Assembly: GCA_019135865.1 (NCBI GenBank)
Contig: JAGVVD010000042.1
Coordinates: 1-64,000 of the forward strand
Source of the DNA: Elusimicrobiota bacterium
GTDB lineage: Bacteria; Elusimicrobiota; Elusimicrobia; Elusimicrobiales; UBA9959
DNA: 64,000 bases
Reading direction: 5' to 3'
Shown: in pieces, positions 32,832 to 40,061 of the stretch
Position numbering within the stretch: position 1 is the first letter of the stretch
Layout: every line of letters begins with the position of its first letter
The notes under the pieces: generated by a model
Seen by the model: the letters and a program-made list of their open reading frames with translations, nothing else
Told to the model about the DNA's origin: nothing
The model's database searches: none
Translations under genes and position numbers: made by a program

Positions 32832-33707
32832 ATGGGCGTCTATCCCGACTGGATCGTCGCGGAAGTCCGGAAGAACAAGGCCGGGCTCCGCGGCGCGCCG
32901 GCGCGCGACACCGCCGGCGACCTGGCCGGCGCGCGGCTCCACACCGTCTGCGACGAGGCGCTGTGCCCCAACAAAGGGAAGTGCTTCGCCGAAGGCGAGG
33001 CCACCTTCCTGATACTCGGGGATATCTGCACGCGCGCCTGCTCTTTCTGCGCGGTCTCCAAGAAAAAACCGCTGCCGCCGGACCCCGGCGAGCCGGCCCG
33101 GGTGGGGGAACTCTCCCGCCGCTGGAACCTTAAATACGTGGTCTTCACTTCTCCCACGCGCGACGACCTGCCCGACGGCGGGGCCGCTCATTTCGCGGAT
33201 ACACTCCGCGCCCTGCGGAAGTCCTGCCCCGGGATAAAGACCGAGCCGCTGATACCGGACTTCGGCGGCGACGGGGCGGCGCTGCGCGCCGTCATGGACG
33301 CGGAGCCCGACGTGCTGGGCCACAACCTGGAGACCGTGCCTTCGCTCTACGCCGTGCGCAAGGGCGCGGATTACCGCCGTTCGCTGAAAGTCCTGGAGAA
33401 CGCGAAAAAATACCGGCCGGCCTCGCTGGTAAAGACCGGCTTCATGCTGGGGCTGGGGGAGACGGAGGCGGAACTGGAGACGGCGCTCAGGGACGCGGTC
33501 TCCGCCGGCTGCGACCTGGTGACGCTGGGCCAGTACCTGGCTCCGTCGAAGGGACATTTCGAGGTTAAGCGGTACTACACGCCCAAAGAGTTCGAGGCCT
33601 GGGAACGCCGGGCCCTGGAGCTCGGCTTCAAGGCCGCCCTGGCCGGCCCGCTGGTCCGCAGTTCCTTCCGCGCCGGCCGGCTCTACTCCCAGGTTTTCAC
33701 GAAATAG
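32832..33707 (+). CDS. lipA: lipoyl synthase
   Basis: Radical SAM enzyme that inserts two sulphur atoms into octanoyl groups on 2-oxoacid dehydrogenases and the glycine cleavage H protein. The 291-residue protein carries the auxiliary cluster motif CDEALCPNKGKC and the SAM cluster motif CTRACSFC, with the C-terminal RSSFRAG serine ligand. Other blocks are FLILGDICTR, NLETVPSLY, GLGETEAELE and LGQYLAPSKGH. It starts one base after aspS and is followed by the repeat-rich gap, so it probably ends this transcript. Confidence 0.95.
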   Translation: MGVYPDWIVAEVRKNKAGLRGAPARDTAGDLAGARLHTVCDEALCPNKGKCFAEGEATFLILGDICTRACSFCAVSKKKPLPPDPGEPARVGELSRRWNLKYVVFTSPTRDDLPDGGAAHFADTLRALRKSCPGIKTEPLIPDFGGDGAALRAVMDAEPDVLGHNLETVPSLYAVRKGADYRRSLKVLENAKKYRPASLVKTGFMLGLGETEAELETALRDAVSAGCDLVTLGQYLAPSKGHFEVKRYYTPKEFEAWERRALELGFKAALAGPLVRSSFRAGRLYSQVFTK

Positions 33708-33776
33708 GCTCCCCCGGCGGGCCTTCGCTCCGCCACGGGTTCGGCTTTCTAAAATACACCCGGCGCTGCGCTCGGC

Positions 33777-33832
33777 CGACCAAGAACTCGGCCCGGGCGC
33801 ATAGCGCCTCGGGCCTCAGACATTCTTGGTCG
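33777..33832. repeat. 56-bp near-perfect hairpin
   Basis: CGACCAAGAA (33777-33786) pairs with TTCTTGGTCG (33823-33832). Inside, GGCCCGGGCGC (33790-33800) pairs with GCGCCTCGGGCC (33804-33815) around a short ATA loop, with one bulged T. Confidence 0.8.
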
Positions 33833-33938
33833 TCCGGCAGTGCCGGTTCCCTCGCTCCGCTTGGGGAAAGCCTCCGATGTGGCTTCGGAAGGCCCGACGG
33901 GGGAGCCTCACCCGTCAAGCGCCTTAATAAGGAGACAA

Positions 33939-34076
33939 CCGGGGGAGGCGTGCCCTCACCGGAGCAAAACCCTTCGGAGCCGCGAGCTTGCATAAGCGCG
34001 AGCGGCGAGAACGGGAAGGGCACGCACGGTGTGCGCGACCCTGGTTTTGCGAGGTGAGGGCACGACATGCCCCCGG
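33939..34076. repeat. long inverted repeat, arms of about 35 bp
   Basis: The left arm (33939-33972) carries CCGGGGG, CGTGCCCTCACC and GCAAAACCC. The right arm (34039-34076), read on the other strand, carries CCGGGGG, CGTGCCCTCACC and GCAAAACC in the same order. The 66-bp centre has its own GC-rich helix elements (GCGCGAGC, GCACGCACGGTGTGCGC). Confidence 0.8.
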
Positions 34077-34089
34077 ATATAGTTATTCC

Positions 34090-34830
34090 TTACTTTTCAA
34101 TCAGGGGGTAGTAGAGGTCGCGGATGCGGGCTTTGGCGGTCTCGGGCATCCCCTCGAAATAGGTCATGTAATAACCGCGCGGGCCCTCGCCCGGCTGGAA
34201 CTTCCTGGTGTCCAGCGGGCGGGAATGTATGGCGGCGCTGAGCCGCTCGCCGTCGAAGATAAGTATCACCCTGGGCCCCGGCGCCGGCCGCCCCATCCAG
34301 TGGTCCTTCAGCATCCAGCTGCGCAGCGGCCCCCGGCCCGTCCAGGCCTCGTAAGGGAACTCCTCGAAATGGCGCCGGAAATCCCCCTGCGTGAGCCCTC
34401 GCCGCGCGCCTTCGGCCAGTCGCGACAGCGCGTACTCGACCCGGGAATCCCGGCGTATCTCGCTCTCCTTCAGGAAGCCCGTGAAACTCATCCTGGCCCG
34501 GCCGCTCTCCTCTTCTATCAGCCAGGCCCTGATATCGGATAACACCTCGCCTATCTTCGCCCCGGCTTCGTCATAGAGGGGGCTCTTCGCGCGTATGATC
34601 CCGGTGAAAGGATTATAATCCCCTTTGTCTATCAGCGAGATCAGTCCGGCGAGGTGCCAGCCGCCGGAAGCCGGGGCGCACTCTACGAAGGTCTTCTTCC
34701 CGATCCTGACGATGACCTTGCCGCCCGGCTCGGCGCGGAGCTTTACCCCGCCGGAAGTCATCTCGGCCGCCGCGGGCGCGGCGGCGGAAAGCAGCGTCGC
34801 GGAAAGGAGGACGATCGTCATTGTTCTCAT
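34090..34830 (-). CDS. secreted protein, unknown
   Basis: The 246-residue protein has a signal peptide (TIVLLSATLLSAAAPAAAE). The following VKLRAEPGGKVIVRIGKKTFVECAP and GWHLAGLISLIDKGDYNPF region looks like an SH3-type beta domain, with a second part rich in charged residues (LKESEIRRDSRVEYALSRLAEGARRG) and a C-terminal beta section (GPRVILIFDGERLSAAIHSRPL). No catalytic motif is recognised. It is divergent from the DUF975-like gene and lies next to the inverted-repeat block. Confidence 0.55.
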   Translation of the reverse strand: MRTMTIVLLSATLLSAAAPAAAEMTSGGVKLRAEPGGKVIVRIGKKTFVECAPASGGWHLAGLISLIDKGDYNPFTGIIRAKSPLYDEAGAKIGEVLSDIRAWLIEEESGRARMSFTGFLKESEIRRDSRVEYALSRLAEGARRGLTQGDFRRHFEEFPYEAWTGRGPLRSWMLKDHWMGRPAPGPRVILIFDGERLSAAIHSRPLDTRKFQPGEGPRGYYMTYFEGMPETAKARIRDLYYPLIEK

Positions 34831-34882
34831 GCCTCCATTCTAGTTATTCCTGCGCCCGCTGTCACGGCCGTTCCGTATTTAT

Positions 34883-34888
34883 TAGAAT
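34883..34888 (+). promoter_or_regulatory. -10 box of a probable leaderless transcript
   Basis: TAGAAT ends 8 bases before ATG 34897, in an AT-rich island (TATTTATTAGAATTA). No ribosome site fits between the -10 and the start codon. A weak CTGTCA lies 18 bases upstream. Confidence 0.55.
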
Positions 34889-34896
34889 TATCCTCC

Positions 34897-35664
34897 ATGG
34901 AAAGGACCGTAACCCTCCCGGCGGAGCGCGGCCGCGGCAACAGCGGCCTGGCCTGGCTGACCGACGGCTGGGACTTCTACACGGGAATGCTGCCGCGGCT
35001 GCTGCCGGCCATACTGGCCGTGCCGCTGCTCTCCGTACCGGTCTATTTCCTCGCCGACAGGTACGCCAGCGTCTGGCCGGGCTACGTGTGGATGGCGGCG
35101 GTCATCATCCCCCTGGAGGCCGGCGTCACACTTTTCTACATAAGGACCGCCAGGGGCCGGGGATCGCTGCGCGATCTCTTCTACGGCTTCTCCATCTATT
35201 TCAGGGCAGTCGCCCTGACGCTCATATTCTCGATGATGCTGCTGGGCGGCTTCACGCTCCTGATAGTGCCCGGCATACTCATCATGCTCGCCTACTCTTT
35301 CGGCGAATACGCGCTGGTGGACGAGGACCTGCCGGTCAGGGACTGCTTCCTGCGCAGCGCCGCGATAACGCAGGGGCACCGGACGGACCTCTTCCCCGTG
35401 CTCGGGCTGATGGTGCTCATAGAGGTGTTCGCCCCGTCCATGATAGACATCGGCTCCGTCAAGGCGCCGTCGGTGACGCTCAAGACCGGTTTCTGGGACG
35501 TGGCGGGACACGCGCTCAAGAATTTCGTCTTCATCCCCTGGCTCAACTGCTCCGCGGCCATCGCCTATTGCAGGCTCAAGGACAGGGCGGACCGGCGCCG
35601 CCGGACGGCGCGCGACGGGACCGGGGATGAGCCCGCGGACCGGGAACCGCCGGCGGAAGGATGA
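34897..35664 (+). CDS. DUF975-like integral membrane protein
   Basis: The 255-residue protein has five to six membrane helices. The segment GGFTLLIVPGILIMLAYSFGEYALVDE followed by CFLRSAAITQGHRTDLFPVLGLM matches the pattern of DUF975 and related glycerophosphodiesterase membrane domains (IPGI, then GHR). The C-terminus is a charged cytoplasmic tail. Its ATG is only 8 bases after a -10, so its message is likely leaderless. The stop overlaps the radical SAM gene (ATGA). Function of the family is unknown to me. Confidence 0.65.
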   Translation: MERTVTLPAERGRGNSGLAWLTDGWDFYTGMLPRLLPAILAVPLLSVPVYFLADRYASVWPGYVWMAAVIIPLEAGVTLFYIRTARGRGSLRDLFYGFSIYFRAVALTLIFSMMLLGGFTLLIVPGILIMLAYSFGEYALVDEDLPVRDCFLRSAAITQGHRTDLFPVLGLMVLIEVFAPSMIDIGSVKAPSVTLKTGFWDVAGHALKNFVFIPWLNCSAAIAYCRLKDRADRRRRTARDGTGDEPADREPPAEG

Positions 35665-36866
35665 AACCGGTCACGCTCGTCTTCCTTTCGACCAGGGAGA
35701 ATATCTACAGCCTGGCGGCGCTGGCGGGAGCCCTCGAGGGGCTGCCGGAGGAGAACTTCGGCCTGCGCTTCGCCGAAGACGTGCCCTCGCTGCTCTTCGA
35801 GACCGCCGCCGCGCTGGCGGCCGGCGAGACCGCCGTCGCCGCCCTTTCCTTTTCCAGCATGTCCGCCCCCGCGGCGGCCTCGGCGGCCGCGGCGATGAGC
35901 GGGACCTTCGGCAGGAAAGCCCTGCTGATCGCCGGAGGCCCGCACCCTTCGGGCGACCCTTCCGGCACTCTCGGGATGGGCTTCGACTTCGCCTTCAGGG
36001 GGGAAGCGGAGGACACTCTGCCCGCTTTCATCCTCTCGCTGTCGCGGGGAGATATCCCCGACGGCAGGGTCATCTCGCCGGCCGCGCCGGCCGACCTGGA
36101 CGCCTTTCCGCCCGGCTCGCTGCGCCGCAACCGTTTCGCCCCGGTGGAGATAACGCGGGGCTGCCCCTACGCCTGCGCGTACTGCCAGACCTCCTTCCTT
36201 TTCGGGGCCAGGCAGCGCCACCGCTCGGTCGGCAAGGTCCGCGACTGGCTGGAAAAGATGAGCGCTCTCGGGATGCGCGACCACCGCTTTATAAGCCCCG
36301 ACGCCTTCTCGTACGGGTCTCCCGACGGCAGGAAGCCCGACCTGACGGCCCTGGAGGACCTGCTCCGGGCGGCGCGCGAAGCGGCGGGCCCGGGCGGCAG
36401 GTTATTCCTGGGCTCTTTCCCTTCCGAGGTGCGCCCCGACCATGTCACGCGGGAGACCCTCGGCCTGCTCAAGGCCTACGCCGACAACCGCGCGCTGATC
36501 ATAGGCGCCCAGACGGGCAGCGACCGCCTGCTGGAGGAACTCGGCCGCGGCCATGACGCCGCCGCCGTACTGCGGGCCGCCCGCCTCTGCGCCTCCAGCG
36601 GCATAAAACCCGTGGTGGATTTCATTTTCGGCCTGCCTGGAGAGGTCCCGGCCGACGAAGAAGCGACCATGGCCCTCATCGAAGACCTGCTGCCGCTGGG
36701 AGCCAGGATCCACGCCCATTCGTTCATGCCGCTGCCCGGGACGCCGCTGGCCGGCGCCGAACCGCCGGCCATCACCCCGCGCGTCAGGAAGTTCATAAGT
36801 TCCCTCTCTTCGACCGGGCGGGCGTTCGGCCCCTGGGAGAACCAGGAGCGTACCGCCAGGGACTGA
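35661..36866 (+). CDS. B12-binding/radical SAM protein (TIGR04013/MJ_1487-like)
   Basis: The 401-residue protein has an N-terminal cobalamin-binding-like Rossmann region (AALSFSSMSAPAA, LLIAGGPHPSGDP, though the DxHxxG cobalamin motif is absent), then a radical SAM core with ITRGCPYACAYCQTSFLFG (Cx3Cx2C) and RHRS. A GAQTGSDRLLEELGRGH segment and FIFGLPGE match the usual core. TIGR04013 members share the ITRGCP...YCQT...RHRS pattern. The reaction is unknown. Translational coupling to the DUF975-like membrane protein hints at a membrane-lipid or cofactor substrate. Confidence 0.78.
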   Translation: MKPVTLVFLSTRENIYSLAALAGALEGLPEENFGLRFAEDVPSLLFETAAALAAGETAVAALSFSSMSAPAAASAAAAMSGTFGRKALLIAGGPHPSGDPSGTLGMGFDFAFRGEAEDTLPAFILSLSRGDIPDGRVISPAAPADLDAFPPGSLRRNRFAPVEITRGCPYACAYCQTSFLFGARQRHRSVGKVRDWLEKMSALGMRDHRFISPDAFSYGSPDGRKPDLTALEDLLRAAREAAGPGGRLFLGSFPSEVRPDHVTRETLGLLKAYADNRALIIGAQTGSDRLLEELGRGHDAAAVLRAARLCASSGIKPVVDFIFGLPGEVPADEEATMALIEDLLPLGARIHAHSFMPLPGTPLAGAEPPAITPRVRKFISSLSSTGRAFGPWENQERTARD

Positions 36867-36918
36867 GGTCCCTTATGGGCCTTTAGTCCCGCCCGGAGCC
36901 TGGGCCCTAAAGCCCTTA
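36867..36918 (+). promoter_or_regulatory. GGNCC octamer array, region B
   Basis: GGTCCCTTATGGGCCTTTAG and TCCC (36867-36890), then GGGCCCTAAAGCCCTTA (36902-36918), immediately upstream of the promoter for the secreted protein at 36978. Same motif style as at 16682-16720 and 56028-56097. Confidence 0.5.
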
Positions 36919-36944
36919 ACCGGCCGCCGCCTTTAATGTAGAAT
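36916..36944 (+). promoter_or_regulatory. promoter for the secreted protein gene at 36978
   Basis: TTAACC (36916-36921), a 17-base spacer and TAGAAT (36939-36944). The -35 overlaps the end of the octamer array, so a bound factor would touch polymerase. The -10 context ATGTAGAATATA is nearly identical to that at 56167. Confidence 0.6.
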
Positions 36945-36977
36945 ATACCCGTAAGCCAAAGTCACGGAGGGGAATAA

Positions 36978-37832
36978 ATGTTCAAACTAGCAGCCGCTAT
37001 AGCACTGTTTTCCGCGCCGCTTCAGGCCGCCAACTTCCAGCTCGACGCCGTCACCGCCAATGACTTGACCGCCGCCGAGGTTTCGCTGCCGCAAGCGCAG
37101 GAGCCGGAGGCCGCCCTGGACAAGGCCGGCGTCCTCACCAGCCTTCACCTCATGCCCCAGGCCGTCAGGAGCCGCCTGCTCTCCTTCGGGACCCCGGCCC
37201 AGTTCGCCGAGTTCACCGCCGTATGGAACCCGATACTGCAGGAAGCGGGGATGGTCATCGGCGAGGTCACCTACGAGGCCGACATACAGCTGGGCATCGT
37301 CAACTACTCCTCAGCCGACGGACTGGTACTGCGCCGCCTCATAGCCGACAGGCTCAACTACGACGCGCTCAACCCCACCGAGATGCACAACCTCAAAACG
37401 GAGATGGAAACCGCCCTCGCGAAGAACGGCCTGCCCGTGAAGGCCTCCTTCTACGTCAAGTCCGACGCGCTGCGCCCCACCTTCGTCATCTACTACGTCA
37501 CGAAGGGCGACGAGAACGACGACCACGAGAAACAGATGCGCATACTCAAGAAGGGCGAGGACATAGACTACGACCTGCTCGAGAGCGCCGGCGTCAACAT
37601 AATCCGCAGGGACAATTCCTTCACGATGCTCTACATCGGCAAAGAGCTCGGCTTCAAGTCCAAGGTCGCGACCGACGAGGCCTCCGCCGCGCAGAAGCTC
37701 GAGGACTACAAGAAGTTCCTCGCCGAGAACGACAAGGAGTTCCTCGGCTCCAGGACCCACAAGCTGACCGAGCCCTTCACCGTCGGGGAGACGACCTACA
37801 ACTACCTCCTCAACATGTACTTCTACCAGTAA
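36978..37832 (+). CDS. secreted protein, unknown, with FxLDxxxAxD N-terminal motif
   Basis: The 284-residue protein starts with a signal peptide (FKLAAAIALFSAPLQAAN), and the mature part begins FQLDAVTANDLTAAEVSLP, strongly resembling the start of the mature protein encoded at 20316-21254 (EFALDRLSAADVAAVGTALP). The rest is alpha/beta without a known motif; a charged region KGDENDDHEKQMRILKKGED lies near residue 180. No cysteine is present. It has its own promoter with an octamer array and is closed by a strong terminator, so it is a single-gene unit. Confidence 0.6.
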   Translation: MFKLAAAIALFSAPLQAANFQLDAVTANDLTAAEVSLPQAQEPEAALDKAGVLTSLHLMPQAVRSRLLSFGTPAQFAEFTAVWNPILQEAGMVIGEVTYEADIQLGIVNYSSADGLVLRRLIADRLNYDALNPTEMHNLKTEMETALAKNGLPVKASFYVKSDALRPTFVIYYVTKGDENDDHEKQMRILKKGEDIDYDLLESAGVNIIRRDNSFTMLYIGKELGFKSKVATDEASAAQKLEDYKKFLAENDKEFLGSRTHKLTEPFTVGETTYNYLLNMYFYQ

Positions 37833-37848
37833 GACGGGCGTCCGTCCG

Positions 37849-37888
37849 AAAAAAAGGCCCGCCGGTCGCCCGGCGGGCCTTTTCATTT
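37849..37888 (+). terminator. bidirectional intrinsic terminator
   Basis: An A-tract, GGCCCGCCGG, a short loop, CCGGCGGGCC and TTTTCATTT form a strong stem between the secreted protein gene and the convergent nucleotidase gene. Confidence 0.9.
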
Positions 37889-37903
37889 GCCGGGGTCCTC
37901 CGG

Positions 37904-39454
37904 CTATTCCAGGCGCCGTATCCTGCCGCCGGCCGGGGCCTTCAGGGGGCCGGCCGCCAGCGCGTCCTCTATGACGCCGCGCACGGGTCTCATCGTGTCC
38001 CGGACGTCGCGTCCGGCGGAAAACCCGGCGGAGTGATCCCCGCCGCCGGCGAGGTAGCTGTTGGTGGCGACAAGGAAGTCGTCGCCGTCGTTGATCTCTC
38101 GGCCGCCGCGCAGCAGGCGCAGCGCCGCGGGGCGCGGCCCGCCGCCCGGAAGGAACTCGGCTTCGAAACCGGAAACCTGCATGAAACTGCGGCCGTGTAT
38201 GATATTGTCGGCCATGATGCGCTTGAGGTCCGAGCCGTAAAGGCGCATCGTGACTATAGTGTTCTCGAACGGCAGCGACTGATGCAGGTCGCGCAGGCGG
38301 ACTTTCCCTTTGCGGAGGGGGGCCCTTATCCCCTTGGTATTATGCAGCGCGATATCGGCGCCCGCGGCCTCGCGCGTCAGGTCGCACAGGAGATTGCCGA
38401 TCGGGGAATCCAGCCAGCCGGGGTCCTGCGGCAGGTCGTCCGCCGCGCGGCCCAGCACGCGGCTCATCCCGCGTTCCACCTCCGCCCGGAACCCGGCTAT
38501 CAGCTTCAGGACGGCCGGGTCCTCGCCGGTCTCGTCCGTCCAGAGCGGCACCAGTTCCGCCGTCACGTCCTTCAATTCGCCGGTGGTCCCGTCGAAGTCG
38601 AGCTCGACCCTGGTCGTATAGGAAAGGCCGTAGCCGCTCTCGCCGAGCACCGCGCCGGAGACGGGGTCCCGGTATCCCCGCAGGAGGGCCGTGTGATTAT
38701 GGCCGCCCAGGACCAGGTCGAAGCCGGGCGCCGCGCGCGCCACGCGCAGCGTGCCGGGAGGCGCTTCGGCGAAGGTCCAGGTGGAGACGTCGAGCCGCCC
38801 GCGGCTGAGCCGTTCGTCGAGCCCGAGATGGATCAGCAGGACGACGGCGGAGGGACTGCTGCGGCGGATCTCCGCCAGCCAGCGGGAGGCTTCGGCGGCC
38901 TCGTCGCGGAAATCGAGGGCCGCGACGTTCTGCGGCAGCGTCGAAGTGGCGGTATGACGGCCGGCTATCCCGAGCACCGCTATCCTTTTGCCGCCGCGCT
39001 CCGCCACCGTATAAGGTTTCAGGTAAGATGGGGCCGTCCCCGTTCCCTTGAGGTAGACATTGGCGCCGAGCACGGGGAAGGCCGCGCTGGAGGCGATGAC
39101 CTCGAGGGCCCGCTCGCCGTAATCGTACTCGTGGTTCCCGGGAACGGTCGCGGCGTAGCCCAGCGCGTTCATCAGGGCCGCGCTGGCCAGGCCGCGGGTC
39201 AGTATGCCTTCGGGCGTGCCCTGGAACATATCCCCCGAATCCAGCAGGAGCACGGGGTCCTTTTCCTTACTGATCCGCGCCGACAGGGCGGCGAAACCGC
39301 CGATGAGGCGCGAAGGCTGGTCGTTGTCCCATTCGGCCGGCCGGGCGGAATACCAGCCGTGCGCGTCGCTGGTATGGTAGACGACGACCTTCTCCGCGGC
39401 CGCGTAGGACGGCGGCAGGAAGAGCAGCGGCAGGAAGAGGCGGCGGGCTTTCAT
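37904..39454 (-). CDS. 5'-nucleotidase/2',3'-cyclic phosphodiesterase (UshA family)
   Basis: The 516-residue periplasmic phosphoesterase has a signal peptide (LFLPLLFLPPSYAAAE) and an N-terminal dimetal metallophosphatase domain: HTSDAHGW, LLDSGDMFQGTP, VPGNHEYDYG and VLGGHNHTAL. The C-terminal 5_nucleotid_C domain holds the substrate pocket (RLYGSDLKRIM, QVSGFEAEF). It hydrolyses extracellular nucleotides to recover nucleosides and phosphate. It is followed on the same strand by nothing and preceded by an HD hydrolase gene 7 bases upstream, a plausible nucleotide-salvage pair. Confidence 0.88.
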   Translation of the reverse strand: MKARRLFLPLLFLPPSYAAAEKVVVYHTSDAHGWYSARPAEWDNDQPSRLIGGFAALSARISKEKDPVLLLDSGDMFQGTPEGILTRGLASAALMNALGYAATVPGNHEYDYGERALEVIASSAAFPVLGANVYLKGTGTAPSYLKPYTVAERGGKRIAVLGIAGRHTATSTLPQNVAALDFRDEAAEASRWLAEIRRSSPSAVVLLIHLGLDERLSRGRLDVSTWTFAEAPPGTLRVARAAPGFDLVLGGHNHTALLRGYRDPVSGAVLGESGYGLSYTTRVELDFDGTTGELKDVTAELVPLWTDETGEDPAVLKLIAGFRAEVERGMSRVLGRAADDLPQDPGWLDSPIGNLLCDLTREAAGADIALHNTKGIRAPLRKGKVRLRDLHQSLPFENTIVTMRLYGSDLKRIMADNIIHGRSFMQVSGFEAEFLPGGGPRPAALRLLRGGREINDGDDFLVATNSYLAGGGDHSAGFSAGRDVRDTMRPVRGVIEDALAAGPLKAPAGGRIRRLE

Positions 39455-39461
39455 GCGGCGC

Positions 39462-40019
39462 TCAAAGCCCCAGCTCGGCCGAGACGCCCTTCATGGCGTC
39501 CAGGGAGAGTTCCACGAACTGCTCGAGCGTAAGCCCCAGCTTCTCGCATTCGCGTATGGTGTCGCGGTTGACGGAGGCGGCGAAGCGCTTGTCCTTCATC
39601 CTCTTTATGACGGAGGACGGCTTCACCGAAGCCACCTTCTTATCGGGGTAGACCATCGCCGTGGCCATTATCAGGCCGGTCACCGTCTCGCCGGCGGCCA
39701 GCGCGGTATGGAAAGCGTCGGTGCGCGACCGGCCGGGATGGGCGGCTTCGTTGTGCAGCAGCACGGCCTCCACCAGGTCCTCGGGCAGGCCCTTCTCCCG
39801 GAGCAGGCGCGCGGCCTCGTGCGTGTGGCGCAGCATGTCGCCGCCGGTCAGCTCCGCGTCTATATCGTGCAGCAGGCCCGCCAGGGCCCATTTCTCCGGG
39901 TCCCGGCCGAGCCGCGCGGCCAGGGCGCGCAGCACGGCCTCCGAGGCCAGGCAGTGCTTTATCATGTTCTCGTTCTTCACGTGCTCGCGGAGGAGCGCGA
40001 GGGCTTCGTCCCTGTTCAT
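39462..40019 (-). CDS. HD-domain phosphohydrolase
   Basis: The 185-residue HD-superfamily protein has an early His in NMIKHCLASEAVLRALA, the HD pair in LAGLLHDIDAELTGGD, a further His in MLRHTHEAARLL and VLLHNEAAHPG, and an Asp in PDKKVASV. This matches the compact YqeK-like/HDIG metal-dependent hydrolases that act on nucleotides. The ATG at 40019 has a GGAGAGAC-type ribosome site. It is divergent from the MFS gene with a 42-base gap, so the two promoters overlap. Confidence 0.82.
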   Translation of the reverse strand: MNRDEALALLREHVKNENMIKHCLASEAVLRALAARLGRDPEKWALAGLLHDIDAELTGGDMLRHTHEAARLLREKGLPEDLVEAVLLHNEAAHPGRSRTDAFHTALAAGETVTGLIMATAMVYPDKKVASVKPSSVIKRMKDKRFAASVNRDTIRECEKLGLTLEQFVELSLDAMKGVSAELGL

Positions 40020-40048
40020 GGTCTCTCCTTAGTACCGACGATAAATTA

Positions 40049-40054
40049 TAAAAT
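40049..40054 (+). promoter_or_regulatory. -10 box of a probable leaderless MFS transcript
   Basis: TAAAAT (within TATAAAAT) ends 7 bases before ATG 40062. No ribosome site lies between. The short divergent gap with the HD gene leaves little room for a leader. Confidence 0.5.
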
Positions 40055-40061
40055 ATATGCG

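Larger units (their letters stand above)
33708..34089. other. 382-bp gene-free block of nested inverted repeats (candidate structured RNA or dispersed repeat)
   Basis: The gap between lipA and the next gene holds no convincing gene but several long inverted repeats. One hairpin covers 33777-33832, smaller ones lie at 33836-33892, and a large stem has arms at 33939-33972 and 34039-34076. Stem mismatches are few, which suggests selection or recent spread. A minus-strand open frame (33697-34068) runs through it but has poor protein-like character. It does not match the rnpB, ssrA or 6S motifs I looked for. Strand and boundaries are unknown. Confidence 0.5.

Noticed and set aside
33697-34068. 123-codon minus-strand open frame through the inverted-repeat block
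   Set aside because: The frame consists mostly of hairpin sequence and has no protein-like motif or ribosome site; I treat the region as RNA or repeat.
34897-36866. DUF975-like plus radical SAM pair as a known maturation system
   Set aside because: No peptide precursor or other RiPP genes are nearby; the pair is only suggestive.
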